DNA of 64,000 nucleotides from Heterobasidion occidentale (GCA_039111635.1 JBCAQO010000003.1:2542001-2606000), one strand, 5' to 3'. Shown: positions 51,115 to 63,622, numbered from the stretch's first letter. Program-made: numbers and translations. Notes: generated by a model not told the origin, from the letters alone.

Positions 51115-54083
51115 ATGAACTACGAAGACGAGTGGAGCTCTGTTTTGACTGATCACCCTATATTCTCCCGATCAACAGGCTCTGCGCAGGACGAGACTTC
51201 GTTTGAATTGTCCACAAGCACCTTACCAAACTTCACAAATTTGGATCCCGAGGATGATAGTCTGGCACCTTCGGGGCGGAGACAGACTATGGTTATAAAG
51301 GACTCTGAGGTCATACTGGCCGTTGGTAGAGAAATGCGCGTAGCTGCTCTCGGGACGACGAAAGTTCAACAGGGTTCAAAGGCGTACAAGGTGCGCCCTG
51401 TAACTCCCTTGGAATTCAACATATTCTCAGACGAACTTGATGAGGTTTCAGGTGCTACATACGCCTAATGTTCAGTTTGAAATTCACCAGTTGGCGCTCA
51501 ATCCCAGTGGAAAGTTGTTGGCCGTCGCGGGTGCCTTTCAAGTTGCGGTTGTAGTGCTGCCGCGCCCTGGGTTTACAAGACTTGTCCCGGCAACAATTGA
51601 TTGCAAGTATGCACCTTTCATGTTGATGTCAGAGAGCTGGACTTTACGTTTATACATCAAGGTCTATCCAAGTCGGGCAGTTCTATCACGGTTCTACGTC
51701 TGCAGCACCTATAGCCAAAGTCGAATGGCATCCGTGGGGAGAAGCTGGTTCGACGTTGATGGTCATGACCGTTGATGGGAAACTACGGTACGTATACCAA
51801 TTTGAATGATTATCGTCTGCTCAAAGGCGCCACAGCGAATATGACATATCGGTGGACACAGAGGAACCTCAACAGGTTGTATCATTCGTGCCAGAAAAGA
51901 AGGGGACATCGTTTCTAGCTAGCGCTCAATCCGAGCGCGAAGTCGCATCTTTCACATTAGGCAAAGGAAGGGCTGACTGGGGCCCTCTAACGATGTATGT
52001 AGTCATGAAAAGCGGAGACGTCTTCGCGAAATGTCCGTATATGCCCCACAATGCGTGAGTGCGATGCTGTTCATTGCGAAGTAAGTATATTAATAAATTC
52101 TAGGTCAATCCCTTCGGCATACATACACTCGCTGGAATGTTTCGTTGCCGCCAAGAAGGAGTATTTGTCCCAAAGCACCTCCACCGAAGCTAAAGACCTC
52201 TCAATAACCTATGACTATCAGCATAAGTATGTCTCTGCATTGCTGAAGCAACTTCCGCCAGGGACTCTTTTCCCAGCACCATCACGATCCGTCCTTGTGC
52301 ATCCCCCAACCACGATCAAAAGCCCTTCTATACGTCACGGTCCTTTTCTATTGCAACCGTCTCCACGAATTCTAGAAGGCAGTGAAAGCGGGGATGCTAC
52401 AGATATCATGTACATGTCATTCGGTAGTAGTGCGGAGGACGACGAGGGGGAAACTGAAAGGTTAGGGATCATTCTTATCGGCTACCAGGACGGGAAGGTC
52501 GACATTTGCCTCGACGTGGAAAAAGTGGAAGCTAGATGGGAAAACAAGCAGGTACGTTCGAAAAACAACTTTGGAACTCCTGATTGTGAGTGTTGGTTTA
52601 TAGCATCGAAGCAAAGATTTGCCCATGCTGGCTGTATACGAGTCAATCGACCTCGGTCTTCTTTCTACTCTCTCTCATCCTATCATCCACCCCTACTTGA
52701 CCTCTTGAAAGCCAATCATCTCGTTTTCCATGCCGATCCGATACACGATGACACTATCTATGTGTATCACGCCTTCGGCGTTCATGCGCTGCACCTGAAC
52801 AATATGCTGCGTAACCTTGCGATTGCTCTGCGCGGTGACGACGAGGGTAACTCCTTGATTACATCTCTGCGAAGTCCAGAACAAACGGACGTGAAGCCGA
52901 TCGTCACCACTTTCTCGGTCGAGCGACGGTATGCAGTCTTCCCACTTTCTCGATCACCGGCTGATGCTGTGCAGGGTGTCCAATCCGGTTATAGCTGTCG
53001 CTGTCCCCAATGATGTTTATCTCACATACAGCATCTTCATCCTTACGTCTGCAATGCGGGTTGTTTCGTTCTCTTTGAATCTCAGATCTGATATTCCTTT
53101 ATCACATCCAATTGGCCCTACTCCACAGAAAGAACAGATCATCGACGAGCCCCTTTTGAAGCCGGTGGATGGTCCAGCAGCCTATGTTTCTCTTCTAGGG
53201 TCCAACCCGTTTGAGCCGCCACCAGTCCTCTCCCGATCATTGGGCTTACCATCCAATCCACATCTTGCTCTACCAGCATCTGAGACATCAAAGGAATTTC
53301 GCCTGACGCCCGATACACTGCGCTATTTGGGTCAAACAGTTGAGCGCTTCACCGCGCAGATTCGTGATGTTCAGCTTGCGGACAGAGCGGTGCAGCTACG
53401 GGCCGCTCTACAAAAACATGAGCATCAACGACAATCGCAGAAATTCCAAGAGATGAAGGCACTGATAGATCAGTTAAAAGGCCCACGGCGACAGAAAGCG
53501 ACCCAGAGACTGAAGGATGTCCACGATGCACAAACGCTCCTCTTGTCTCGCCTGAATCGGGTGCTTCAAGCGATGATGAAGAAAGCGAGTCCAGAGTTGA
53601 GTGACTACGAGACGAAATGGTTTGAAGAGCTCAAGAGGATGAAGGCTGAGGTCCTAGGTCAGGGTCGATATGACGAGGCGGCATTACTGCCACGTTCTCG
53701 CATGGTTTGTGCATCTTTTCTGTGCGTCTTCGCTGATCGCGCTAATCATATCGCCCCTCCAAGCTACAACACGAGTTCAACCGGTTAATTCCGCACCTCA
53801 AGGTGGAGCGGGACAAGGAATCGAACCGATCCAAGATCCTTCAAGAACAAAACCAGGATCTAGGGGCATCACAAGCTTTCGAGTTTGGGCAACACTTCAC
53901 AAAAGAGTTAGTTTTACTTTCTTCCTGGATATGTTGACTAAAACTGACGCCCGAATCATCAGGGAGCTCAGAATACGGAAAATGCAAAAGGAATTGGTCA
54001 ATCTAGCGTCGAAGCTAGAGGTCTCGTTGGTTCGTCCGCCGAACCGAAGCCAGGCTGCAGTTCGAAATCAAGCCACGGAATGA
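51115..54083 (+). CDS. NUP82: Nucleoporin NUP82/NUP88, apparent frameshift
   Basis: Cytoplasmic-face nucleoporin that anchors the mRNA-export platform. It opens with MNYEDEWSSVLTDHPIF. A beta-propeller follows: RQTMVIKDSEVILAVGREMR, HQLALNPSGKLLAVAGAFQV, AKVEWHPWGEAGSTLMVMTV with DGKLR, and ADWGPLTMYVVMKSGDVFAK. The C-terminal third is coiled coil: LRYLGQTVERFTAQIRDVQL, HEHQRQSQKFQEMKALIDQL and RIRKMQKELVNLASKLEVSL. About seven introns. Near 52690-52693 (a CCCC run) the frame reading DLPMLAVYESIDLGLLSTLS ends in a stop, while PLLDLLKANHLVFHADPIHD continues one base away. One more C would join them as IHPLLDLLKANH, so a one-base deletion is suspected. Confidence 0.85.
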
Positions 54084-54692
54084 TGAGGGTAGGATGTTCG
54101 CCGTCTATTGTTTGTTCTTTTGACTTTGTACGAGTAAATGCCATAACTATATTCACCTATTCTTCGACTCAGAGCCCAAACTTTCACATCCTATCTCGTA
54201 ACAGTCAAGAAGTCGCATGCCTAAAACCTGAAAACTCCTATGTTGTTCTTTGCCCTGCATCTTGTGCAACTGCAATTGATTCTTCCTGAGGTCGAGAACG
54301 AACCTGAACAAATGCCGTTTTCTTCTACATCTTTTTGTTCATGCTCACAGCGAGACGTCCGGGTAAATGTAAAATCTATGTTACACGGCAATATTCGTGT
54401 ACCTGCTTGGCGAGCATGCACCAAGATTGACGAGAGATTGGACTGCTTTGCAAATTCCTTCTAGGTTTTATTCTTTCGCTTCCACATCCCTTTTCCTATG
54501 CGGTATCTAGATAGCTTCCCTGAATGCCTTCGATAAATGCCTCGGAATCTGGCTCTGCTCCGCATTCAAAGCCTCGATGCTGCTCCACGAGGCATCACTA
54601 GGCACGGTTCCGAAAATGCGACGAATGCCATGAAGAGACTTCCAAAATCACTGCCAGCATTCATTTCGATTCAAAAGCCCGAAGGCGCATGG
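54084..54692. other. Convergent 3' spacer
   Basis: About 600 bp between the ends of NUP82 and the MFS transporter. No independent gene was recognised. Part of it may belong to the transporter's last exon if an intron is used after SPAR. Confidence 0.4.
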
Positions 54693-56942
54693 TCACAGAC
54701 AGATCCAGATTATTGTAACTATGATACCACCAGTGTATATACGATAAACCCACCTAGCGGGTGAGAGAGCTTCGAGCCGAATATCTTCACCCTTATAGTA
54801 AATCCAGATCGGGAACGGAATCCCAATTACAATCGCGAGCCCTCCCAGCAGCGAATTGCCTCCTCCTAGTCCGAGCGAGGCGTACATCTGAGAGCCGAAG
54901 AGAGGAAACGCGAAGCCCAGCATCGAGCGGAAGACCTTCCAGGGCGAACGAGAATGTCAGTAAGGTCGAAGATGATAAATCCATATCATAGACACTCACA
55001 GCGGCAGCTGACAGTGCGGATGCGGCGTACGTGAACGCATCAACAAGATAGAGCTGAATAGGAAGGCTGAAAGAACGTCAGGTTCAGGAGCGGGTAAGAA
55101 TCTACAAGGGATTCCCTACAATGTTGCCATCAAACCGAACCCAAAGATTCCTGTCCCAATGATGGGCATGATCCAATGAATTTGGGCCTGGGCGGACCAT
55201 CCATACCAGCTGTGCAGACGATCAGCCATGAAGCTTTTTGAGTGTAAACAGTGAACGTACAAGATGCCGACTGGAACAAAGAACGATCCAACGATAAGAG
55301 CTGGGATCCTCATCTCTGGCTTGCCCTTGCCGCCGTTGCGTTCAGCGAGCTGAAGGAAAGTATGAGAGAGCTATCGATATCATATAAAGAAAAGCAAACA
55401 ACTTACCGTGAGATACATCTTGTCTCCATAGTGCGCACCAAAGAACGTCGCAAGCAAAAACCCTACACCGAGACCGATGTACGCTAGACCAGAGACGCCA
55501 GTGCTGAAGTGATATACACCCGAAAACAATTCTACACGAAACAGCCATCAGGATCAGGGGACGAGAAACTGAAATGTCACCAGACGCACCAGGGAAGGTC
55601 GCGAACATAAGGTAGTAGATGCCTATGATTGCGGTCAATCACTCTGTGGCCCCGAAATCTGTTCGGATACGCACCATACATCCTGTGAAAAAAAATGAGC
55701 ACCATTTGAAGATCTGCGAAGTAGGAAAGAGGTTCACTCACAAGGCCATGTATAAACTTAAGATGAAGCAGATGAAGCTTCTCGTCAACAAGACGAACGG
55801 CCTACTGAGATTGATCCATAGGAGATGCAGTTTACTGCTATGGTCCTGAATAAGATGAGGATGTTTTCCAAAGCTTCTTCCGGATCCTCGTGCGTTGCCG
55901 CTACACGCCGCAAGCGGATGACTGGTGCATAGGTCTCGCGAAGTAGAGGAATCCCAAGTGCGCCAGCAATGGCTGACAGACCGGAGACGACGATGAATAT
56001 ATATTTGTAGCCAATGGTCTCCGCAATGAAACCACCAGCAATGGGCCCGACGACAGGACCTGAAACAGGACATGAGCGACATCACGAGGAAAGAGATGAC
56101 GCAACCCGCGTACCAATAAGAGGACCGACGCTGTACAAGGCCATAGCCGTCGCCCTTTCATTTGCAGAAAACATATCGCCAATAACGCCACCACCTACGG
56201 CGATAGGAGCACTGCCCACCCAACCAGCTGCTCAAGTCAATACAAATTCTCTCAGTAGATGTAGAGTTCTAACCTAGAAAACGTAGTCCGATAAATGAGC
56301 CTGTCGTCGGAGCAAAGGCGCATCCTATATTGAACGCCAGGAAGAAAACATTATTAATATGTAGGACCTAAATCAAGGTTGTTATCGAATGCAGAAGGTA
56401 AGGCGCTTTCCATCAAAAGTACTCACCCAAAGGCGTCCATACATCTCCGACAAGGGAGCGTAGATCAGGGGACTAATTGCAAAAGAGAGTAGGAAAATGG
56501 ACAGGGTCATTGCGACAATCGTTTCATTCGTAATAATGAAGTGCTCGGCGATGTCGATCAAGGCAGGCGCCATCATTGAACTGCCCAAAGGCGGAACGAA
56601 GGTATAAAGGGAAACCTATGCGCTCGATTAGGTATGGAAACATCCCAGTGGAGGTATGGGGTGACGCACTATCGAAACCGCTGTCCATTTTTTGGCTGCT
56701 GCCCAGTTTCGTGGGTTGATCGGATCGTGCGCCCAGTCGTCTTCCGCATTCTCTAGCGCTTCCTCCTTCTTGTCCTCCGGAATGGCGGACTGACCCTCGC
56801 CGCCGGTCAGGGTGGCCGCTGGCACATTCGACGTCTGCTTCTCCTGGTCGTGATATGGCACCTGAGCTTCGGCGGGATCAGCGACCGCCGTCGAGATCGA
56901 GGCCGAGTCTGTGGACAGCGGGTGGAGACGAGGAGACTCCAT
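54693..56942 (-). CDS. MFS multidrug/polyamine-type transporter (DHA1)
   Basis: Twelve-helix plasma-membrane H+ antiporter of the fungal DHA1 family. The start (56942) gives a soluble acidic N-terminus (MESPRLHPLSTDSAS), then DDWAHDPINPRNWAAAKKWT, the conserved entry to helix 1. Further motifs are SSMMAPALIDIAEHFIITNE, TLSIFLLSFAISPLIYAPLS with EMYGR, and FNIGCAFAPTTGSFIGLRFL. AGWVGSAPIAVGGGVIGDMF with ERATAMALYSVGPLIG is the antiporter motif C region, followed by GPVVGPIAGGFIAETIGYKY. Last come LPIQLYLVDAFTYAASA, FRSMLGFAFPLFGSQMYASL and GLAIVIGIPFPIWIYYKGED. Around twelve introns. The stop may be earlier if an intron follows SPAR. The exported substrate is unknown. Confidence 0.88.
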
Positions 56943-57464
56943 GGGGGTACTAGGGAGGCCTGAAGGAGAGGCTGCAAGGACGCGGGAATGTTCTGCATGC
57001 TTCAGAAAAGAGATTGTTTATATGGCCCGGCTGACGAGAAAAACCATGGGTCAACTGGACTTCACGACTACTTCACGGCCCGATCCAGCTCTTTTCACGA
57101 CCGCAGTAGCGTAATTGGACCGTCCCTCCTTGGCAGGAAGCGACTCGCGCGTCTCGTCCCTGGATCCACATTAGTATCGAGATATTTTTATCGCTCAAGC
57201 AAAGGAGAGCAACAAATTTCTGGTCAACGAGAGGGCGAGCAACATACTGTACAAAGCCGGTCCGTTTTGACTATTTCTCGAACGTTCTCGGCCCACCCAA
57301 TCGGGACGAGTCTGACCCACATCAAGCCGCTGGGAATTCGGTCTTCCATGCGATATTTACTCGATCAGGCCTCGGAAAGTGAAGCCTCCACCCCGTGATG
57401 GAAAACATACGACGACAAGAGCAAAAACTACACATAAATTACAGTAAATTCGAGAAGCCTGTGC
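56943..57464. other. Intergenic region between two minus-strand genes
   Basis: About 520 bp. It should hold the MFS transporter promoter next to 56942 and the 3' end of the PRP5 transcript near 57464. No coding signal. Confidence 0.4.
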
Positions 57465-60400
57465 CTAAACAACGCTGTATCTTCCTGAAGGTGCCGTGGG
57501 ATTTCGCATCTCCGCCTGCAGCGCCGCGGCGGATGCCTCAATAAGCAGTCGCTTGATCTCACGAACGGCGTGTTCGACCTAAGAAACGGTAGCAAAGCAT
57601 CAGGGAATGGATATTGCAAAGCATGTGACATCACGCACCCGCCATTCCTCGTTCGACTCGATGAGCAGGTGCAACTTCGGAGGCCCTTCTGAAGGAGGCT
57701 CCTTCCCTTGCTCGTAGTAGATACCTGCAAATTAAGGGTCAGAGCATGTATCACAACACAATCTTCTCTGCCACACGTACCTTTGTTCGTAACCGACGCC
57801 CCCGTCATATCGATGAGCTGTAGAATGACAGAATGACGTGTAAGTGCTTGATTCTGTCGATCATACGAACGAGGCGTCACATACCTGGACCATTGTCTCT
57901 TTGTTGGTGACCCGCCAGCGAGCCTTCTGAGGGTAGTCGTTGATGGGTATGATCGCATGGAAGTCCGTCGCATCCGGGTTGACCTTCCGACCAACGTCCT
58001 CCGCTTGAATCTGGGCCTGCAATGCCAGTTTCGACGCGCGCATCTGCGCGTTGAGCTTCGCAACCACGCTGAGAGCCTGCTTATGTGCGGGGCTGTCTTT
58101 GCCCGCCCGCGCGGCAGCCTCCTCAGCAGCGCGCAAAGACGATTGAATCTTCTCTTCCTCTTTCGCGTGCGCCAACCTGCGCGCGGCTGCCGCGGCGCCT
58201 GCGACACCCAGTTGTCCCTTAGACGAATCAGGCGCTGGGCCGCGCTTGATCTCCACCTTGAAGTTACCGAACGTCATATCGTCCGTCGTCTCCTTCTTGG
58301 CAGACGTAGTCTCTTCGGCCGCCTTCTGCTCTTCCTCTGGTTCGCCATAGGCTTTCCGTTCGGCCTTCTCGCGAGCATCGCGCTCTTTGTCCAGCCTATC
58401 GAGTCCTTTGCCACCAAAGCCAGAGCCTGCCGCTTGGGCCTTACCCGTTTTGACTTTCTCAAGGAAACCTGTGGAGAAGGGATAAGTACCTGGATGATCC
58501 GAAGGATACAGCAATGCGAACCGTTGGCCAATTCCTCTAATTCTTGCGGAACGCTGGCCTCACTAGCCTTCAACGCACGATAGATATCGACGGAGTATCG
58601 ATCTTGCTCGGGAGTGATAAAGGTGATACATGTGCCCTTATTGCCCGCTCTACCCGTCCGCCCAGCACGATGTACATAATCTTCCATATGGTTCGGGGCA
58701 TCATAATTGATGACGAGCTTGAGCTGCTTGACATCCAATCCTCTGGCCGCAACAGAAGTTGCGATGACGATCGGAACGACGCCGGCTTTAAAATCTGCTA
58801 TCGTCGAGTCCCGATCAACTTGGTCTTTGCCACCATGGAGTGACATGCAAAGATAGCCCTTGCGCATCAGTTCGCGGAGAAGATTGTCTGCCGCTTCCTG
58901 TCGATCGACAAAGATGAGGGTTCTAGCCTCAGGGTCGTCATTGTACATCTGCCCCAGGACCTCAAGGAGACGGTTGAATTTAGTGTCCTCCGCCCGCACC
59001 TCGACAATCTGGTCGATTTCTGCAGCAACGACTGACCGCCCACCCACAGTAATCTCCAGGGGCTTTCTGAGGATCTTCCGGGCGAGGGAATCCATCTGTC
59101 TAGGAAAGGTGGCCGAAAAGAGGAGTGTCTGCCTGTCTGGCCGAATATTGTTGATGATCTTCATGACCTGCGGTTCGAAACCCATATCAAACATCCGATC
59201 CGCCTCGTCAAGAACGAGGTACGTGACACGTTTGAGGTTCGTTACGCGTCCAGAGTTAGCGGTAAGCAGGTCGATCATGCGTCCCGGCGTGCAGACGATG
59301 ATCTCAGCGCCTTTCTTCATGTCCGCAATCTGATCCTTAATTGGTGAGCCTCCGTAGGCACAGATAGCCTGTGGCAAAGTTTCTTAGTCACAAAGCACGG
59401 CAGAAACAATTGATCAGACTTACCCGTAAGTTAAGGACTTTTAAAAACGGCTTACAGTCTCGATGGATCTGAACGGCTAGCTCGCGAGTGGGCGTCATTA
59501 TAATTGCGATAGGACCTTCCATTTGGTCTAGCGGACGTTGATCCTTGATATGCCGAAAGAGTGGTAGTAGGAAAGCGACAGTCTTGCCTGAACCAGTCTT
59601 GGCAACACCAATGACGTCTCGACCAGACATGATCGCAGGAATGGCTTGAGCTTGAATGGACGTCGGAGAGGTATAATTCAGCCGTTTTATGACTTCGAGA
59701 CTGAGACGATATGTGAGCATAATGATTCCAACGTCGACAACCTACTCACCAGCTGGCGGGCAAACCAAAGTGGCTCCATTTCGTGACAGGCCTCGGGCAA
59801 TCGACTCCACGAATCTTGATACTGTCCAGCTCAAGTCGCAACAGTTCAGCTTCCTCGTCTGTCATAGCGGCAACGTCGGGAGGTGGGATATAAAACTCCT
59901 TCCGGAATGGTTCATACGGAATGCGGGAATGGTCGACGGTAGCTAAATCCTTCTTCCTTGCCTTCTTCGCAGCAAGCGCAAGAATATCCTCTGGATTGAG
60001 CTCCGTCGCATCCAGTTCGTCTTCCACCACACCTTCCTCAGCGTCATCTGCGCCACCTTCGTTTGTATCATCGAGTCGTTCACGAAGACGACCATTGATG
60101 CCTACCATCTTCTGCAAGTCCTCAGCATTGACCTTTTTCACCTCCTCCTTGACAGCAGTCATGAAAGCGTCCAAAGGATCGACTTCGTCATACTCATCTA
60201 CTTCCATGGTATCCTTCGGCTTGGCCTTGAGAGCCAGGTCGATCCTGTTTGCTTCGTCATCGTCATCATCAACCTCGAGGTCACCGATGTGAGGCTCGCC
60301 GTCCGTCATGGACATATCTACCGCAGGCATTTCACCGAGCGTTTCCAACTTGCGCTTCGTTTCGACAGAATCATCCAAGGCTGCTGCTGCAGACAACTTA

Positions 60401-61073
60401 GTGCCCTTAAGCGGATCAGATTTCATGCTCAGGCCTTTGAGGGCACCAAAGGCCGCCCGATTGAGCTGGGTTGTGGGCTTCGCTGGGATGGTAGCGGGCA
60501 CTGTAAGGGCCAAGGATCAAGTGATGAAATCACAGCGTTTGAACAAAGAAGCTGGGACAACTCACCTGGAGGCGCAGATTTGCCAGCGAGAGCCATGGCT
60601 TTCGCCTTGGCCTCGTCCAATGCCTTCTTGGCCTCTCTTTCCTTCTTCCAGGCCTCGAGCTTCGCCCTCTTTGCTTTCAACTTTTCATCTTCGATCGGAG
60701 GCGTAGAGGTCTTGTTTCCGTTCTGCAGATTATCTGCAGGGGGTGGAGTCTGAGGCCTACGGTCGCGGTCCCGTCGTTCCCTGGACCGTGACCGTCGACG
60801 GTCGTCTCGCCTGTCATCTCTATGGTCTCGCCGTCTGTCGTCCCGATACCGATCCCTATCTCTGTCCCTTTCTCTGTCGCGCTCCCTATCCCTCTCTCTT
60901 TCGCGTTCCTTGGGTCTGTCCCTGTAGCGATCACGGTCTCTGTCGTCGTCATAACGGGAGCTGGGCCTTTGGCTGTTGCGCCTAGTCGGCGACGGAGACC
61001 GGGGTGAACGGTGAGAAGGTCTTACCCTCTTGTTTGAAGTATCAGGCGAGTATGACCTGTCTCTGCGAGCCAT
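57465..61073 (-). CDS. PRP5: DEAD-box pre-mRNA splicing helicase PRP5/DDX46
   Basis: Nuclear RNA helicase that remodels U2 snRNP for branch-site binding. The start (61073) gives [16 protein letters not shown], then a long RD/RE/RS repeat tail, a Lys-rich helix and an acidic linker with DPLDAFM, the Prp5 DPLDAFM motif that contacts SF3B1. [20 protein letters not shown] leads into the helicase: [18 protein letters not shown], the Walker [42 protein letters not shown] (DEAD), [11 protein letters not shown] (SAT), [19 protein letters not shown] and [10 protein letters not shown]. The C-terminal extension ([31 protein letters not shown]) is specific to Prp5. About six introns. Head-to-head with PI31. 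Confidence 0.95.
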
Positions 61074-61270
61074 GTTGAACTGGTGTCGATGAGAGGAAAG
61101 AGGGGTTTGCAGCACTAAGCAGGGTGAAGCAATGAGGCAGCGTTTGTTGGTGGCGGTGGTGGTGGTAGGAGGGATGAAGAGTGCTCGGTGTGTGTATGTA
61201 ATCTGGGTGGCTGAACTGGCTGTGTGCCGCACGCAAGCGGAGGCGCCGGCTCTCATCGACATCGTTCGCG
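61074..61270. promoter_or_regulatory. Divergent promoter, PRP5 / PI31
   Basis: A 197-bp gap between start codons. A GGTGGC-containing run (GTTGGTGGCGGTGGTGGTGG) lies near 61146-61166, but it reads as a simple GGT-rich tract. Confidence 0.45.
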
Positions 61271-62396
61271 ATGGTCAACGACGTCCTCGACCCTTCTGCA
61301 CTTGTTTCTGCGCTTCCGAGACTTTTGCCCATCAATAATGCGAGACTCAAGTCCCCCAACGACGCTATCGCAGCTCTTCTGCACTCGGCCTTGATCGCGC
61401 TCAACTTCCGTCTCGTTGCATTGGATGACTCTACACCTGCTATCGCCAATCTGAACGGCGTCTTCCCCGAAGGCTGGAATCAGCATGGTCCAGGAAATTA
61501 CACCTTTAGGTACCGACATGAGCAGAGCAGCCTCGAGTTCATAGTCAAAATCGCAAAGTTGGGTAGCCGCACCTTAGTGAATGCGATTGCGGTCGAGGTG
61601 CGTCAGTTGCATCACTCCTACTCTCACGCTCTCAATATTAGCGACCAGAGTGACAAGGCTGCGACCCTTGACATATCCACAGACGATTATTCGTCACCCT
61701 CTTTCTTCCCTTACGATGCAACTGCTTCTGATGCGCAGCCCCTTGTTCACGGTTTCATTTCCTCCAATCGCATTGCGGACTTGATGGCGCAGTTCAGTTG
61801 AAGATAGTTCAAAAGTTGATGCCCGGTTTGCGCAAGGAGGGGTATAGCGAGGACCCTGGAGAGGCTTCCTCCAGCACGGGAGCTGTCCCTGCGCGCACTG
61901 ATAACCCCCCTGCGCGCCCACGAACCGAAGAGCCTCCTTTCGCTCCTGATCAACAGTTTGATCGCCCCTATCGTATTCCTACTGCAAATCCTCTCGAAAT
62001 CGGCAGGCGGGACCTTGATCCCTTAGCTGCCAACCTTTCGCACCGCCGAGCTTGTTCCCTAGCCACGGCGGCGACGGGATGTTCGTCGGCCCTGACCACC
62101 CCATTTTTGGACAGGGCAGACATGGAAATGGTCCGATGCCGCTTCGTGGGCCTTGGGGAGGAGATGGTTTCTTGCCGCCTATGGGTGCTCCTCCCGGGGC
62201 AAGGTTTGATCCAGTAGGGCCTGGTCCTTTACCAAGGAGAGGAGGCTTTGGCACACGAGGCGGTTTACCTGGGGCAGGGAACCTGCGAGGGCCAGATAAC
62301 GATGAATTTATGCCTCCCGGCGCAGTAAGCGGTTTATCTCTCTTGTGAATCTACTGCCGACGCTCAAAATTTCTCTAGGGTGATATGTTCATGTAG
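61271..62396 (+). CDS. Proteasome regulator PI31, two apparent frameshifts
   Basis: Homologue of PSMF1/PI31, a 20S-binding factor that can inhibit the core and helps proteasome transport or assembly. The N-terminal FP-type domain runs from VNDVLDPSALVSALPRLLPI through AAHSALIALNFRLVALDD-like sequence to FRYRHEQSSLEFIVKIAKLG, TLDISTDDYSSPSFFPYD and HGFISSNRIADLMAQF. There the frame stops; a one-base shift at about 61793-61798 gives KIVQKLMPGLRKEGYSED. A second shift, at 62034-62035, is needed to pass from RRDLDPLAAN to FAPPSLFPSHGGDGMFVGPD with HPIFG, the conserved start of the Pro/Gly-rich tail. The last exon (62379-62396) encodes GDMFM. Errors in the sequence are more likely than loss of the gene. 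Confidence 0.82.
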
Positions 62397-62672
62397 GATT
62401 ACGAAAATTCACGAAGCTGCTGTAGTTCATTTGTTGTAGTTGTATTTTTTGTTGTACGAGTTCGGAAAGAACAATAGGTGAGGCAAACTGTGTCAGTGTA
62501 CTTGTGATCGAAGTCCATGTTCGCCGTTCGGGGACCGCCGGTAGGAGAGTGTCTCAGAAGCAATATATAAGGTGCTATAAGGTGGCCATAAACTATCCTG
62601 CATCCTGAACCATTGCTTCTTATCTCGTCAACCTCGCTGCTTGCTACTACATACTTCACTGAGGATATCTGT

Positions 62673-63622
62673 ATGCCTCCAACATCGCCTACCCGTTCAC
62701 GAAGAGATGGGCCAATTCCCGGATTCAGGGCATTTCCCAGACCTAAGCAACATGTCAACCACATCGAAGAAATGTCTCTCGAAGAACTCCGAGATTTGTA
62801 TGACAAGAATAACAGAAGCTTGTCCACATCGTATGTTCCCCTCTTCCCTTTTGTTTAATGAGGTGTTTCAAATTTATAAGACGTGTGTACACAGGGCACC
62901 CTCAACATCAACTTATGTCACGAGGATCCAGGCCGAGCAGGCCAAAATCGAAGAGCGAATATTTGAACTGGAAGATATAAAGAACATCCAGGACGGGCTC
63001 AGACGTGTTACACTGAAGACGGAAGAAGACATGAATGTCGATATGCCTATGGAACCCGCCATCGTTCGCCCTATCGCGGCAAAGGAGAGAGCCCTGGCAA
63101 AATACGTAAGTTTGGCCGTCGTCGTACTCATGAACTCTCCTGATCATGCTTGCAGGCCCTACACGCGAGCCAAGGACCTATCATCGCGTCAGGGTTTTCT
63201 CTCCAAGAGGCTGTCCAGCTTGAACAACAAGCTCACCTCCTTGACCTTGAACGCAAACAACGGGTTCTGGAGAAGAAACAACAGAGAGCACAGGCTATGG
63301 AACGTGGTGGCTTGAGCGAACGCGAAAGAGCAGCTCGAATACTGGCTTTCATGTGAGTCCTGATCATATCTATTCGATATTTGACCACTCCGTTGACGGT
63401 GTCATGCAATGCTGCAGGAACTATAAGCCGACAGATTCAGACTTGGAAGACGATTCTGAGGACGAAGATCCAGCAAGCTGGTTTGAAGATGACCAGGATG
63501 ATGGGCGCAAAGGCCAGGACATCGTTGAGCCCGACGCTGAAGATCTTGCAGAAGTTATTCGAGTCGATGCCAGTCGAGCTCACTACGGTGCATTCTATGA
63601 ACCCCGTGACGACGGCGACTAA
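62673..63622 (+). CDS. Coiled-coil protein of unknown function
   Basis: Four or so exons starting at 62673 (MPPTSPTRSRRDGPIPGFRA). The early block is HIEEMSLEELRDLYDKNNRS, followed after an intron by APSTSTYVTRIQAEQAKIEE, a helix (RIFELEDIKNIQDGLRRVTL), a short linker, and a second coiled coil, SLQEAVQLEQQAHLLDLERK and on. After FM an intron leads to NYKPTDSDLEDDSEDEDPAS, a strongly acidic C-terminus. It ends AHYGAFYEPRDDGD. No enzyme motif is present. The heptad pattern suggests an assembly or scaffold part. I do not recognise the family. Confidence 0.65.

Noticed and set aside
60677..61007. Repetitive open frames in several frames near 60.8 kb
   Set aside because: They are other frames of the RD/RE/RS repeat tail of PRP5, where any frame tends to stay open.
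61146..61166. GGTGGC run in the PRP5/PI31 gap as a proteasome element
   Set aside because: It sits in a simple GGT-rich tract, so the match to the yeast element is expected by composition.
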